64,000 nt of DNA from contig CAJBEZ010000029.1 of NCBI GenBank assembly GCA_903952205.1, positions 47,117 through 111,116 of the forward strand, read 5' to 3'. The notes beneath the pieces were generated by a model that did not search any database, was not told where the DNA came from, and worked only from the letters and a program-made list of their open reading frames with translations. Each line of letters begins with the position of its first letter. Within the stretch, counting starts at the first letter, position 1. Source of the stretch: an uncultured Desulfomonile sp. Its GTDB lineage: Bacteria; Desulfobacterota; Desulfomonilia; Desulfomonilales; Desulfomonilaceae. This document shows, one piece after another, positions 28,342 to 37,320 of this stretch. The position numbers and the translations under genes were made by a program.

Positions 28342-29508
28342 TTGAAGGACATGCAGATGATTACGGGTAATCACGCCGCTGCTACCGCTGCTGTGCTTGC
28401 AGGTCGGGCTAACCGTTCAGGACGTGGTTTCTGTAGTGGAGTGTATCCGATTACCCCCTCGACCGAGTGCATGGAATTCCTGTGTCTGCAAGATATAGAA
28501 AAAGGCCATGTAGTCAAGGTAGAAAGCGAACATAGCGCCATGGCGGTCTGCATCGGGGCATCGGTCAGCGGCGCACGATCATTTACCACCACCGCTGGAA
28601 ATGGTTTGATATATATGGCTGAAAACGTCATGGTTGCCGCTTTCTTGCGTCTTCCTGTGGTCATGGTTGTCGGCAACCGGGCGGTAGGCCCTCCCTGGAA
28701 TATTTGGACGGATCACAGTGACTCGCTCGCTCTCCGGGATTCAGGGTGGATACAGATTTACTGCGGGAACAATCAAGAGGTTTTTGACGCTGTTTTGATA
28801 GCTTTTCGCATTGCTGAGGACCATCGGGTTCTTATGCCTGTCATGGTCTGTCAGGAGGGTTTTGTTCTTTCACACACAATGGCGCTCACTGAAATAGCGG
28901 ATCAGACCCAGGTTGATCAATTCCTACCCCAACTGAATCTTCCACATCGTCTGGCCCAAACACCCCGAGTAGTAGGCAGTTTCACTAGTTCCCGGATGAT
29001 TGAAGCCCATCGCGAGCAGCATCACAATGCGATGCGGATGGCATGGGATGTGTATACGGAAGCCCAGACAGATTTCGAAAAAACCTTTGATCGTCGGCCT
29101 CCTGACCCGGTAGTGACTTATCGGACAGAAGACGCCGAGTTGGTCCTGGTCTCTATGGGAACCATCGCTGAAACAGTTAACAGAGTGGTTGATAATCTTC
29201 GGGATCGAGGCCTTAGAATTGGTTCTGTCAGGGTCACCATGTTCAGGCCATTTCCATTTGACGCCTTGAAAAAGGCTTTTACCGGAATATCACGAATTGC
29301 GGTGATTGATCGTGACATTAGTCTGGGTTTCGGTGGCGTGTTGTGGGGGGAGGTTCGATCTCTCGCCCAACCGGGAATGGTAGTTCAAAACTACGTCAGC
29401 GGACTGGGAGGTGGCGATGTTCGACCGGAGCATGTTGAACAAATGGTAAAAGACGCTCTGGAACGAAAAACCACCGGCCCGTCAATTTTTGTTGGAGTAG
29501 GCGAATGA
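28342..29508 (+). CDS. 2-oxoacid:acceptor oxidoreductase alpha subunit
   Basis: A 388-residue alpha subunit. The 'GVYPITPSTECMEFL' segment near residue 32 and 'VESEHSAMAVCIGASVSGAR' region near 60 are those of PorA/VorA/KorA proteins, which help hold thiamine diphosphate and the 2-oxoacid. The C-terminal ~100 residues form the second transketolase-like domain ('LVLVSMGTIAETVNRVVDNL'). The first good ribosome site after the previous stop is AGGAG at about 28332, six bases before a TTG at 28342; the ATG at 28351 is the alternative. The beta gene overlaps its stop by four bases. Confidence 0.9.
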   Translation: MKDMQMITGNHAAATAAVLAGRANRSGRGFCSGVYPITPSTECMEFLCLQDIEKGHVVKVESEHSAMAVCIGASVSGARSFTTTAGNGLIYMAENVMVAAFLRLPVVMVVGNRAVGPPWNIWTDHSDSLALRDSGWIQIYCGNNQEVFDAVLIAFRIAEDHRVLMPVMVCQEGFVLSHTMALTEIADQTQVDQFLPQLNLPHRLAQTPRVVGSFTSSRMIEAHREQHHNAMRMAWDVYTEAQTDFEKTFDRRPPDPVVTYRTEDAELVLVSMGTIAETVNRVVDNLRDRGLRIGSVRVTMFRPFPFDALKKAFTGISRIAVIDRDISLGFGGVLWGEVRSLAQPGMVVQNYVSGLGGGDVRPEHVEQMVKDALERKTTGPSIFVGVGE

Positions 29509-30395
29509 ACAGACCAGAATCATATCAGAACAGTCATCTCCTTAGACCTGGAAACACGAACTGCGGTGGATGCGGGATGTCCATAGCTTTTCAAATGTTC
29601 AAACGATCTATCGGAGACACTCCTGTTCAATTGGTGTTACCAGCGTGTTGCGCTGCTGTTGCGGCTGGGGGCTTTCCTTTCAGCGCCTATGGGGCGCCTG
29701 TCCTGTTGTCAACCTTTGCCTCAGCGGCCTCCACAGCCACAGGAATGGCTCAAGTAGCCAGATTGAATAGCGAAGATATCCGAGTGGTTTGCTGGGCAGG
29801 GGATGGAGGAACGTATGATATAGGCATGGCATCGCTATCCGGAGCCGCAGAGCGTAACGAGGATATCCTGTTTATTTGCTACGACAACGAGATTTACGGA
29901 AACACGGGAGGTCAGAGATCTTCAGCCACTCCGGCCGGCGCAGGCGCTACAAACATCTTAAAAGGCAAAATCGAGCCTAAGAAAGATATCATGAGCATTA
30001 TTGCCGCTCACGGAATACCTTACGCCGCTACTGTTTCACTAGCCGATCCAGATGACGCCAGGAGAAAATTCCAAAGGTCTATAAAAGAAAAGGGGTTTCG
30101 TTTCCTTCTGATTCTTTCTCCTTGTCCGACAGGCTGGAAATCGGATCCCTCAATGACAATTGAGCTAGTCCGTCTGGCCGTGAGATCAGGATTGTTCCCG
30201 GTTCTGGAAGTGGAAAACGGTAGCCGTTGGACAATTAATGTAGAACCAGATTTTTCCAAAGATGATCTAGCTAGATATGTATCGTTGCAGAGGCGCTTCA
30301 AGAAATCGGAAATAAAACCGGACGAAATGGGCGCAGAGATAGACCTTAAATGGAAAACTGTGAGAATGCTGGCAGGATGTAACACAGGCGTTTGA
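29505..30395 (+). CDS. 2-oxoacid:acceptor oxidoreductase beta subunit
   Basis: A 296-residue thiamine-diphosphate-binding subunit. Cluster ligands are Cys20 and Cys23 ('CGGCG'), Cys48 or Cys49 and a Cys near residue 206 ('LSPCPTGW'). The thiamine motif runs from 'WAGDGGTYDIG' (about residue 97) to 'NEIYGNTGGQRS' (about 128-140). This is the PorB/VorB type. Together with the alpha subunit and the fused gamma-flavoprotein-ferredoxin it makes a full enzyme. The next gene, a TauE-family exporter, is convergent and ends 47 bases away. Confidence 0.92.
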   Translation: MNRPESYQNSHLLRPGNTNCGGCGMSIAFQMFKRSIGDTPVQLVLPACCAAVAAGGFPFSAYGAPVLLSTFASAASTATGMAQVARLNSEDIRVVCWAGDGGTYDIGMASLSGAAERNEDILFICYDNEIYGNTGGQRSSATPAGAGATNILKGKIEPKKDIMSIIAAHGIPYAATVSLADPDDARRKFQRSIKEKGFRFLLILSPCPTGWKSDPSMTIELVRLAVRSGLFPVLEVENGSRWTINVEPDFSKDDLARYVSLQRRFKKSEIKPDEMGAEIDLKWKTVRMLAGCNTGV

Positions 30396-30441
30396 TATTA
30401 TTCCGCAACATTATGGCTAGAATCCGAATGGTTCATTACGG

Positions 30442-31386
30442 CTACATAAAATAGCCTATCACATATCGTAAGCCAACACCGGTGATCACAACAGCCAGCG
30501 CCGGCCTGATGATAGCGGCGGGCACGTATTTCTGAACAGAAGCCCCTAGATACATCCCAACAAATCCTCCTATTCCAAAAAGAGACCCTAAGAACCAGTC
30601 GGGCCGAACCGGTTCGCCTGCTTGGGCAAAGAGCGGCCCTATAAATTCGAAGAAAAACACTCCACCTATCGAGGTGACACAAGTACCCATAAGTGTGGCG
30701 CCGGCGATGGTATGGATAGGGAGATGAAAGAACGCGACAATAAAAGGCGCTATTATAGCTCCTCCGCCAATGCCGTACACCCCACCAACAAGGCCTACAA
30801 CTAGAGACATTATGAAAAGACCTGTCGTGTGGAAACTGAATCGCTCACCAAAGAACTCGTATTCTGTTCTTGTAAGAGACCAACTAATGGTTTGGACCGA
30901 GGGTCCGGTTGAATCCTGGCCTTCAGCATTTTTTCCGGTGGCTTGCCGCATTTTTGTTTCCGCCTTAGTGGCTGCGGTTGTCCCGCCTCTCTGGGCGATC
31001 ACCTGGTAGAGCATACGACCGCCTATGTATAAAAGCACTAAACCAACGAACAGTTTGAAAGGTCGCGGATCGGGTAGGTAAATTATCCTTATGATTCCCC
31101 CAAGGAATAGTCCTGGAAACGTCCCTACAATAATGTTCCATGCCAGTGGCCAATTCATGCGCCCTTCGCGGAAGTACTTGTAAACAGCGCTTGGAATGCC
31201 GACTACGTTGAAGACAAGGTTTGTAGGCGTAACAGCGGGGCTGGTAAAACCCAACACGCTGACCTGAAACGGCAATATTAAAAAAGCTCCTGATATACCT
31301 CCCATGGAGGTGAAAAAGGAAATTGCAAAACCCACTAGAGGTGGGATCCAAATTGCGGTTTCAACTCCTGATACAGGGAAAATCAT
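30442..31386 (-). CDS. TauE/SafE family anion exporter (second copy)
   Basis: A 314-residue membrane protein with two helix sets joined by a hydrophilic linker at about residues 140-175. The repeated Gly-rich turns 'TSMGGISGAFLILPF' and 'YGIGGGAIIAPFIVAFF' are those of the TauE/SafE family. It resembles the gene at 14548 in linker position and in the 'FFGERFSF'-like segment that opens the second half, but has no signal-like N-terminal extension. It faces the 2-oxoacid oxidoreductase operon tail to tail. Export of sulfite, sulfoacetate or another small anion is inferred from the family. Confidence 0.87.
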   Translation of the reverse strand: MIFPVSGVETAIWIPPLVGFAISFFTSMGGISGAFLILPFQVSVLGFTSPAVTPTNLVFNVVGIPSAVYKYFREGRMNWPLAWNIIVGTFPGLFLGGIIRIIYLPDPRPFKLFVGLVLLYIGGRMLYQVIAQRGGTTAATKAETKMRQATGKNAEGQDSTGPSVQTISWSLTRTEYEFFGERFSFHTTGLFIMSLVVGLVGGVYGIGGGAIIAPFIVAFFHLPIHTIAGATLMGTCVTSIGGVFFFEFIGPLFAQAGEPVRPDWFLGSLFGIGGFVGMYLGASVQKYVPAAIIRPALAVVITGVGLRYVIGYFM

Positions 31387-31603
31387 TTTTGGCCTCCGGC
31401 TCTGGGGGCATTTGGAATGGAGCCAAATTAACGGGCATGAAACACGTTTTTAATTAAACTCGTGCCACTATAATAAAAACGATTACAGAGTATTGTCAAG
31501 CATTTTTATTGATTGCTCTTGTTGGCTGAAAATTATTAGATCTGGTAGTATTCTCAACTTATAATATGAATTATTTATGGCCAGGACGCCGAGGATAAAA
31601 ATC

Positions 31604-32716
31604 ATGCCTGAAGATACAGGCAATAGCCACCAGTCGTCAGATGCAACAGGAATGCGGGGCACTTCTGATCTGTTAAACCCTGCTCGTATTTACGCAGCAC
31701 CCACGGAAACCAGGTATCTGGACCCAACTCAGTTGGTCAGACTGGAACAGGAATTTCGCGCTTGGGCTGCGGCTCCATCTCGAGCGGACTTACAAGCGTC
31801 CAGGAAACGTATTCTGATAGTGTTCCTTCTAATTCGTTATACCGGCGCCAGGCTTAGTGAAGTCTTGAGCGTTGATCTCCGCAAACACATTGACGCTGAA
31901 AAACTTGTAGTGCGTTTTGCGAATGTTAAACTTGAAAATTTCCCTGAGCGCGAGGTTCAAATCGCATCGGGATTGATTTGCGAGATCCAAGCTGCTTTGG
32001 ATGATCTGGATTTTACCCGTGAAGTTGGTTCTCTGTTGAAAGTTGACGCCGGGCATGTACGACGTAAGTTTTATGAACGGGCTGTGGCTTGTGGTTTTGC
32101 TAAGGACCTTGGGGCGCCTAACGCCATTCGCAGGGCTCGGGCGGTTGAATTAATGCGAGACAACATGCCGTTGCCCGTGGTGCAAAGGATCCTGGGGCAC
32201 TCCACACCTAACCTTACGGCATCCTTTGTTAGCTTTTCGGACGAAGACATCCATCAGGTTGCAAGACATTTCGTTGAAAGGGAAAGTGGGCGAAAAACAA
32301 GCGCTCGAAATACTTTTTTTGGCAAAATCGGCTTTGTGCGAAGAGGAGACATCCAGTCCCAGGTGGAACTCGTTACCGTAACTGGAAACGTGGTGACCAC
32401 CGTCATAACCAACAATAGTCTAAATAGAATGGGGCTTAAGCCCGGTTCGTTGATTACGGCCGAGGTCAAAGCTCCCTGGGTCATATTAGAAAAAGACATC
32501 AAGGAGCCGTCTTGCTCTGCGGAGAATATATTTCATGGCGCAGTGTCGCAAATCGTTCGAGGCAAACTCACCACTGAATTTATTGTTCGCCTCCAGGACG
32601 GAACCGAGGTGTGTTCGCTGGTAACAGATAAAAGCCGTCGTAAACTCGATGTCAAACAAGGGGATGATGTCTGGGCAATGTTCAATAGTTTTGCCGTAAT
32701 CTTGCATGTGCCATGA
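31604..32716 (+). CDS. TunR-like regulator: inactive integrase fold plus two TOBE domains
   Basis: A 370-residue protein. Residues about 40-225 have the tyrosine-recombinase catalytic fold: the first Arg is kept in 'RYTGARLSEVL' (Arg83), box II is 'NAIRRA' where His-x-x-Arg-His is expected, and nine residues after 'LGH' (His199) the nucleophilic Tyr is replaced by Phe208. It should therefore bind DNA without cutting it. Residues about 240-370 form two Mop/TOBE repeats, which bind molybdate or tungstate. TunR of Desulfovibrio vulgaris, a tungsten-responsive repressor, is described with this plan. Its position facing modC and near tupABC supports that role. GAGGA before the ATG at 31604 favours it over the ATG at 31577. 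Confidence 0.85.
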   Translation: MPEDTGNSHQSSDATGMRGTSDLLNPARIYAAPTETRYLDPTQLVRLEQEFRAWAAAPSRADLQASRKRILIVFLLIRYTGARLSEVLSVDLRKHIDAEKLVVRFANVKLENFPEREVQIASGLICEIQAALDDLDFTREVGSLLKVDAGHVRRKFYERAVACGFAKDLGAPNAIRRARAVELMRDNMPLPVVQRILGHSTPNLTASFVSFSDEDIHQVARHFVERESGRKTSARNTFFGKIGFVRRGDIQSQVELVTVTGNVVTTVITNNSLNRMGLKPGSLITAEVKAPWVILEKDIKEPSCSAENIFHGAVSQIVRGKLTTEFIVRLQDGTEVCSLVTDKSRRKLDVKQGDDVWAMFNSFAVILHVP

Positions 32717-32915
32717 CACTGTGGCAAGCAGAAATAGCAGTTGAATACTAAGTAGTTATAGTGTTTTACTGCAAATGATAGGGTTATTTCAGAAGATTAA
32801 AGACCATTGTGGTGGGTGGCGCATAACCAAAAATCACTTGATCGCTTTTTAGATGTTAAATAACGCTTATTTTTTGTGAGTCATATTTCCTAAAATTTCT
32901 TTTAGGATCAGTGTT

Positions 32916-34010
32916 TCAGGCGAGTTCAACGAGAAACAGATTTTCCTTGGGCAAATGAATCACAATTTTCTGACCTGCGACGATGTTTAGACCGGTCGAT
33001 GCGCTGCGATGCATAACCAGTTTTACTTTTTCTGGTCGATGCCCGCATGCTATGATGACTTGCAAGGATGCTCCCGTTTCAAAAATCTCCATGACGGTTC
33101 CCTCTATGACGTTGGGAGTGTTAGACATGAACTCCCCTGGCGTCTGAACCAAAACATCTTCAGACCTTATCCCTATCATGAAGTCGTCATTCTTTTTAAC
33201 CGCCAATTTGCGCCAATGAGTTGATAGGGTTAGAGTATCCCCTAGTTCTTCACACCGCACGAACAAGGAATCGTCGTTAATCCGGTCAACCCTCCCGTGG
33301 AAAAGATTGCCAACCCCAAGAAACCTGGCGACATCTTCATTGTGAGGGTATCTGTAGACGTCTCTTTTTTCCCCTTGCTGACGAAGCTTGCCATCTATAA
33401 TAACGCTTATGACATCACCGAGGAAAAAAGCTTCTTCCAGATCATGAGTAACCATCAATATGGCAAGTTCGTATCTCTTTTGTAGGTCCTTGAGAAGATA
33501 CCACAATTCTGTTTTGAGGCTTTCGTGGAGAGCCGAAAGCGGTTCGTCCAAAACCAAGTAATTACAGCCGGATGCAACAGCCCTGGCGAGAGCCGTCCTT
33601 TGACGTTCTCCACCGCTCAGGTTTTTTACGGAACGATCTAAAATGTTCCCGATGCTCAAGGAATCAATCAGCTCTCTAACGATTCCGTTTTCAAAGTTTT
33701 GTTTTCCGCCTCTAATTCTGATTGGATAAAGGATATTCTGTCTGACGGTCATGTGTGGGAACAAGGCCAAATCTTGCGGTACATAGGAAAGCCCTCGTTG
33801 TTCCATCGGAAGGCAAGTGATGTCTTCACCTTCCAAAATAACCTTCCCCGTCTGTGGATTTCTCAACCCTATGACGGATTCCATAAGGAGTGTCTTGCCG
33901 CTGCCGGTGGGTCCGAGTATCACGTGGCACGATGATGGGAGAACCTTGAGGGAGACCTGGCTCAAAACAAAGGTTCCCGCTCTTACCGAGAGATCTGTAA
34001 CCTCAAGCAT
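32916..34010 (-). CDS. modC: Molybdate ABC transporter ATPase with TOBE domain
   Basis: A 364-residue ATPase. Walker A 'GPTGSGKTLLME' (about residue 33), signature 'LSGGERQRTALARAV' (about 130), Walker B 'YLVLDEPLSALHE' (about 152), H-loop 'MVTHDLEEA'. From about residue 290 there is a TOBE/Mop-like domain ('EGTVMEIFETGASLQVII'), as in ModC, where it senses oxyanion. It overlaps the permease gene by eight bases and is the last gene of the operon. The 200 bases after it show only an A/T-rich hairpin (32888-32907, arms TCCTAAAA and TTTTAGGA). Confidence 0.88.
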   Translation of the reverse strand: MLEVTDLSVRAGTFVLSQVSLKVLPSSCHVILGPTGSGKTLLMESVIGLRNPQTGKVILEGEDITCLPMEQRGLSYVPQDLALFPHMTVRQNILYPIRIRGGKQNFENGIVRELIDSLSIGNILDRSVKNLSGGERQRTALARAVASGCNYLVLDEPLSALHESLKTELWYLLKDLQKRYELAILMVTHDLEEAFFLGDVISVIIDGKLRQQGEKRDVYRYPHNEDVARFLGVGNLFHGRVDRINDDSLFVRCEELGDTLTLSTHWRKLAVKKNDDFMIGIRSEDVLVQTPGEFMSNTPNVIEGTVMEIFETGASLQVIIACGHRPEKVKLVMHRSASTGLNIVAGQKIVIHLPKENLFLVELA

Positions 34011-34779
34011 ACGAAGCGCCTCTGGAGAGCAAACGGACGATATAGAGAATGCTCAGCCCAATTGACACCAGTATGAGGATCAGGATCACGGTCCCCTCGA
34101 TCTCTGCGCTGGAGAGTCTCATGAATATTGCAATTGGAAGAGTCTCGGTTTTCATCGCCATAGACCCGGCGATGGTAATTGTCGCTCCGAACTCACCCAG
34201 CGCCTTTGCCCATGACAGGATAGACGCTGCTATGATTCCTCGCCTGCTCAAGGGAAGGGTTATAGTGAGAAAGGCTTTACCCGGCGAGGCTCCGAGGGTC
34301 CGGGCTACCGCTTCGTACCGGACAGGTATCTCGTCCATCGCTGCCTTTATGAGTCTGGTTGACACACCGCAAATCGTAACAAATTGAGCCAGGACTATTC
34401 CGTAGAAGGTGAACACAAACTGAGCCCCGTGATCCTGTATCCACAACCCCAAAGGGTTATTGAAGAAAATCAACAGCATTGCGCCCAGAGCCGCTGGAGA
34501 AACGATCATGGGAAGTTCCAGCATTGTGTCAACAGCTCTTTTCCCTGGAAATTCATAACGGGACAGCGCAAACGCTGCAGGAAGAGCAATGAGAACAGAA
34601 AATACTGTGCTAATCGTAGCGGCGCCTAAACTCAGGCGAATGGAAAAGAGGGTTCTTGGAGAGAGTATTGTGTCCAGCAGTCTCTCCCCCCTAAAAAAAT
34701 AGAACAGGGACAGAATAAGAACCGCGTACAAACCGAAAGTAGCGAAAGAGCAAGCGATTGAAATCTTCTTAAAGGTCAT
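34003..34779 (-). CDS. modB: Molybdate ABC transporter permease
   Basis: A 258-residue inner-membrane permease with about six helices and the conserved cytoplasmic coupling loop 'EAVARTLGASPGKAFLTITLPLS' region (about residue 155), followed by 'SWAKALGEFGATITIAG', which is characteristic of ModB/CysTW-type permeases. It dimerises and docks on ModC, whose gene overlaps it by eight bases. About 130 bases separate it from moeA upstream on the same strand. Confidence 0.9.
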   Translation of the reverse strand: MTFKKISIACSFATFGLYAVLILSLFYFFRGERLLDTILSPRTLFSIRLSLGAATISTVFSVLIALPAAFALSRYEFPGKRAVDTMLELPMIVSPAALGAMLLIFFNNPLGLWIQDHGAQFVFTFYGIVLAQFVTICGVSTRLIKAAMDEIPVRYEAVARTLGASPGKAFLTITLPLSRRGIIAASILSWAKALGEFGATITIAGSMAMKTETLPIAIFMRLSSAEIEGTVILILILVSIGLSILYIVRLLSRGASYA

Positions 34780-34906
34780 TTAGCGATCCAGACTAACTTG
34801 GAAAACTGTGTTGTATTATGCGACGGATAGGATCACACATTAACATCAGGAATTACGGTCACAAGCAAGACGGACATAGCTTTCTTTTAAGCTCTCACGA
34901 TGCTCC

Positions 34907-36148
34907 CTACCAGAAAGGGGAACAAGCAACCAAGGGGGCATTTGAATGCAGGAGCTGCACCTTGACTTTGGCTCCTCGTGAAAAGCCGTGTTCCACAGGG
35001 AGGATAATCATAAGTCCGTCAGCCAAGACCATGGAACGAAGCGCCCCAGAACTCTGGGTTCCTGTCGATTGAGCCATGGTTTGTCCGTCTTCTTCGAACA
35101 ATGAGCATCGCGCCAAGTGGAGGCGACCTGGCTCAGAAGGCACGTATTCGGCAAGAACTGCTTCTGTCGTAGGCCTGAACAGCCTTGTATGCCCCATCAT
35201 TTTGAGCAACGCGGGTCTAACGAACTGCTCAAAAGAGGTCATGGCGGATGTAGGGTTGCCCGGCAAACCAAACACGGGTTTATTCCCGATGGTACCAAAG
35301 ACTAGAGGTTTACCCGGTTTCATGGCAACTTTCCAGAATTTGACGTTGACCCCTACCTGCGAAAGGGAGTCCTTGACTAAGTCGTACTTCCCCACCGACA
35401 CTCCCCCAGAGGTGAGAATGACGTCAGCCCGCAAGCCTTGGCAGAGCCGTAGTTGCTGATCTTCCCCGTCGTCGGAGCACGTTCCAAGAGAGAGCGGTAT
35501 TGCTCCGCACTCCATTACCTGTGCCGCAAGGCTGTAGCTGTTTGAACACAACACCTTGCCTTCTGTGAGCGGTTCATCCAAATCCACAAGCTCGTCTCCG
35601 GTGGAAAGGATCGCAACAATTGGACGCTGGAAAACATGAACATACGCATGGCCTAATGTGGCGAGCATCCCGATCTCTGGCGGACGCACGACAGTACCTC
35701 GGTTTAATACAACCTCACCCGCCTTGACGTCTTCTCCGACATCCCGTATATGCGCTCCTTTGGACGGGGTGGCCAAGATTGTGACGAATTGGTCGTGCAA
35801 TTCCGTGTTCTCGACCATCACCACCGTGTCAGCTCCAGAAGGAAGGATCCCTCCGGTGGTTATGCGTACCGCCTCACCAGTGCTGACGGTTTCTCTGTAG
35901 GGTTTTCCTGCCGGAGCCTCTCCAATCAGCTTTAATCGTGCCGGTGTCTGCGAAGTCGTCCCCACCAAATCCTCATGGCGACATGCATAGCCGTCCATAG
36001 CGGAATTCTGACACATGGGCACATTGCGGGCGGATGTCACGTCTTGGGCCAGCACGCGCCCCAACGCTTCGAGGATGTGAATCCTCTCCGTTCCCAGAAC
36101 GGGGATTTCTTCAAGAATCTGTCTTTGGGCTTCGCCTATGTCGATCAT
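34907..36148 (-). CDS. moeA: Molybdopterin molybdenumtransferase
   Basis: A 413-residue MoeA that inserts molybdate (or tungstate) into adenylylated molybdopterin. Hallmarks are 'NSAMDGYACR' near residue 48, 'ITTGGILPSGADTVV' near 95, 'SGGVSVGKYD' near 245 and 'FGLPGNPTSAMTSFE' near 290. The C-terminal domain IV ends near 400. It sits between modA and modB in the transporter operon, so metal uptake and cofactor insertion are made together. Start at ATG 36148. Confidence 0.95.
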   Translation of the reverse strand: MIDIGEAQRQILEEIPVLGTERIHILEALGRVLAQDVTSARNVPMCQNSAMDGYACRHEDLVGTTSQTPARLKLIGEAPAGKPYRETVSTGEAVRITTGGILPSGADTVVMVENTELHDQFVTILATPSKGAHIRDVGEDVKAGEVVLNRGTVVRPPEIGMLATLGHAYVHVFQRPIVAILSTGDELVDLDEPLTEGKVLCSNSYSLAAQVMECGAIPLSLGTCSDDGEDQQLRLCQGLRADVILTSGGVSVGKYDLVKDSLSQVGVNVKFWKVAMKPGKPLVFGTIGNKPVFGLPGNPTSAMTSFEQFVRPALLKMMGHTRLFRPTTEAVLAEYVPSEPGRLHLARCSLFEEDGQTMAQSTGTQSSGALRSMVLADGLMIILPVEHGFSRGAKVKVQLLHSNAPLVACSPFW

Positions 36149-36199
36149 ACGTCCTCCTTGATTCCGAGCCTGCGGCCGGCAGCGCCACTCTCGAATCCG

Positions 36200-36248
36200 G
36201 CTCCGGAATGGGCGGGCGAGAGGCAGTCACGCCCGCTCGCTCCGGAGC
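36200..36248 (-). other. Nested intercistronic hairpin between modA and moeA
   Basis: Outer arms GCTCCGGA (36200-36207) and TCCGGAGC (36241-36248) and inner arms GCGGGCG (36212-36218) and CGCCCGC (36230-36236) all pair perfectly. There is no T run, so it probably protects the modA message end or reduces expression of the downstream genes. Confidence 0.55.
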
Positions 36249-36265
36249 TTCTCCGTTTCGCCGAA

Positions 36266-37138
36266 TTATTTTTTTATCCATTCCTGGGGAACCACGTACT
36301 CTCCACCCACTGGTTTTTTCTCTCCGATCCAGGCTGTCGCCTCATCCGCGCTCATAAAGTAATGGTATTTCATGAATATCTTCTTGCCATCCTCTGACAA
36401 GAGAAAGTCAATGAATTTCTGAGCCAACGGACGGTTCGAGGTGTACTTCGATATGGCAATGGGAATGTATCCGATACGGATGACTTGGGATTTGTCAAGC
36501 GGGATTGTCTCGATCCGCTCTGGATCCCAATAGTGAAAAACTCTCCAACCAATAACGGCGTCGGCTGCTTTGAGCGAGATTGCTGTAGCGGTCTTCTCAC
36601 AGCTCTCTGTGTAGTTAATGAGATTCTTTCTGAAAGCCTCCTTCTCTTGGGACGTGAAGAGCGCTTCAACGAGTTCAACGGCATAGGCTCCCACGCACAC
36701 CCCTTCAGGGTTAGCTATGGCCACTTTGAGATCGGGTCGGGTGAGGTCTTTGAGAGTTTTGACGTTCTTGGGGTTTCCTTTCTGGACATTAATTGCCGGA
36801 ACGAGATACACGATATTTGTTTCTGTTTCAGGAAAAACCACGTCCTTCTTCTTGGCCACTTCCATGTAATCGGAGGAGCCGGGGAAATAGAGGTCCCCTT
36901 TCTTGCCCAACAGCATTTGCGAAAGAACGAACCCCGACCCGCCGAAGATCAAATCAACCTTGACACCCGTTTTTGCTTCAAATGCTTTTGCAGCGTCTTC
37001 TGTAGGCGGCTTGCTCGCCGCTCCGGCAAATACCATCAATCTGTCTTCCGCAAGACATTTGGTAAAATATCCTGAAATCCAAATACCCAACAAAAGGTTT
37101 ACTAAAATGAACACGAAGACTAGTCGTTTCGTTATCAT
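36266..37138 (-). CDS. modA: Molybdate ABC transporter substrate-binding protein
   Basis: A 290-residue periplasmic binding protein with a signal peptide (about residues 5-27). The mature part begins 'LMVFAGAASKPPTEDAAKAF', the ModA-type oxyanion loop, and continues with 'GGSGFVLSQML'. A TOBE-linked ATPase, a permease and moeA follow on the same strand, so molybdate or tungstate is the likely ligand. The frame can extend 30 codons further upstream, but AAAGGAG sits just before the ATG at 37138 and the signal peptide starts there. Its promoter region holds overlapping palindromes at 37224-37248. Confidence 0.86.
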   Translation of the reverse strand: MITKRLVFVFILVNLLLGIWISGYFTKCLAEDRLMVFAGAASKPPTEDAAKAFEAKTGVKVDLIFGGSGFVLSQMLLGKKGDLYFPGSSDYMEVAKKKDVVFPETETNIVYLVPAINVQKGNPKNVKTLKDLTRPDLKVAIANPEGVCVGAYAVELVEALFTSQEKEAFRKNLINYTESCEKTATAISLKAADAVIGWRVFHYWDPERIETIPLDKSQVIRIGYIPIAISKYTSNRPLAQKFIDFLLSEDGKKIFMKYHYFMSADEATAWIGEKKPVGGEYVVPQEWIKK

Positions 37139-37223
37139 GAGTTCTCCTTTTCTCTTTGAGGCTTTAGCGACCCCCAAAAGCGCCAATATAATATATTCAG
37201 GGGGTTGCGAACTCCCAAACTCG

Positions 37224-37248
37224 AGCATTAGACTAATGCTGATTAGTC
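37224..37248. promoter_or_regulatory. Overlapping palindromes upstream of modA, candidate metal-regulator operator
   Basis: AGCATTAG-A-CTAATGCT (37224-37240) and GACTAAT-GCTG-ATTAGTC (37231-37248) are two perfect inverted repeats sharing the middle GACTAATGCT, about 90-110 bases ahead of modA. The CTAA...TTAG core recurs at 42714-42730 before the tungstate operon. The binding protein (the TunR-like gene at 31604 is the best candidate) is inferred. Confidence 0.5.
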
Positions 37249-37320
37249 ATAAGGTGATTATTAACATATATCATTTAGGCTCACAACTACCAAAGAGTCT
37301 CATTAGAAATTAGTTGAGTG

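Noticed and set aside
31577..32716. The TunR-like gene as a true integrase, implying a mobile element
   Set aside because: The nucleophilic Tyr is Phe, two TOBE domains follow and no att sites, phage genes or direct repeats lie around it.
34818..35072. Plus-strand frame over the 3' part of moeA
   Set aside because: It is the reverse of a clearly conserved gene and shows no protein family.
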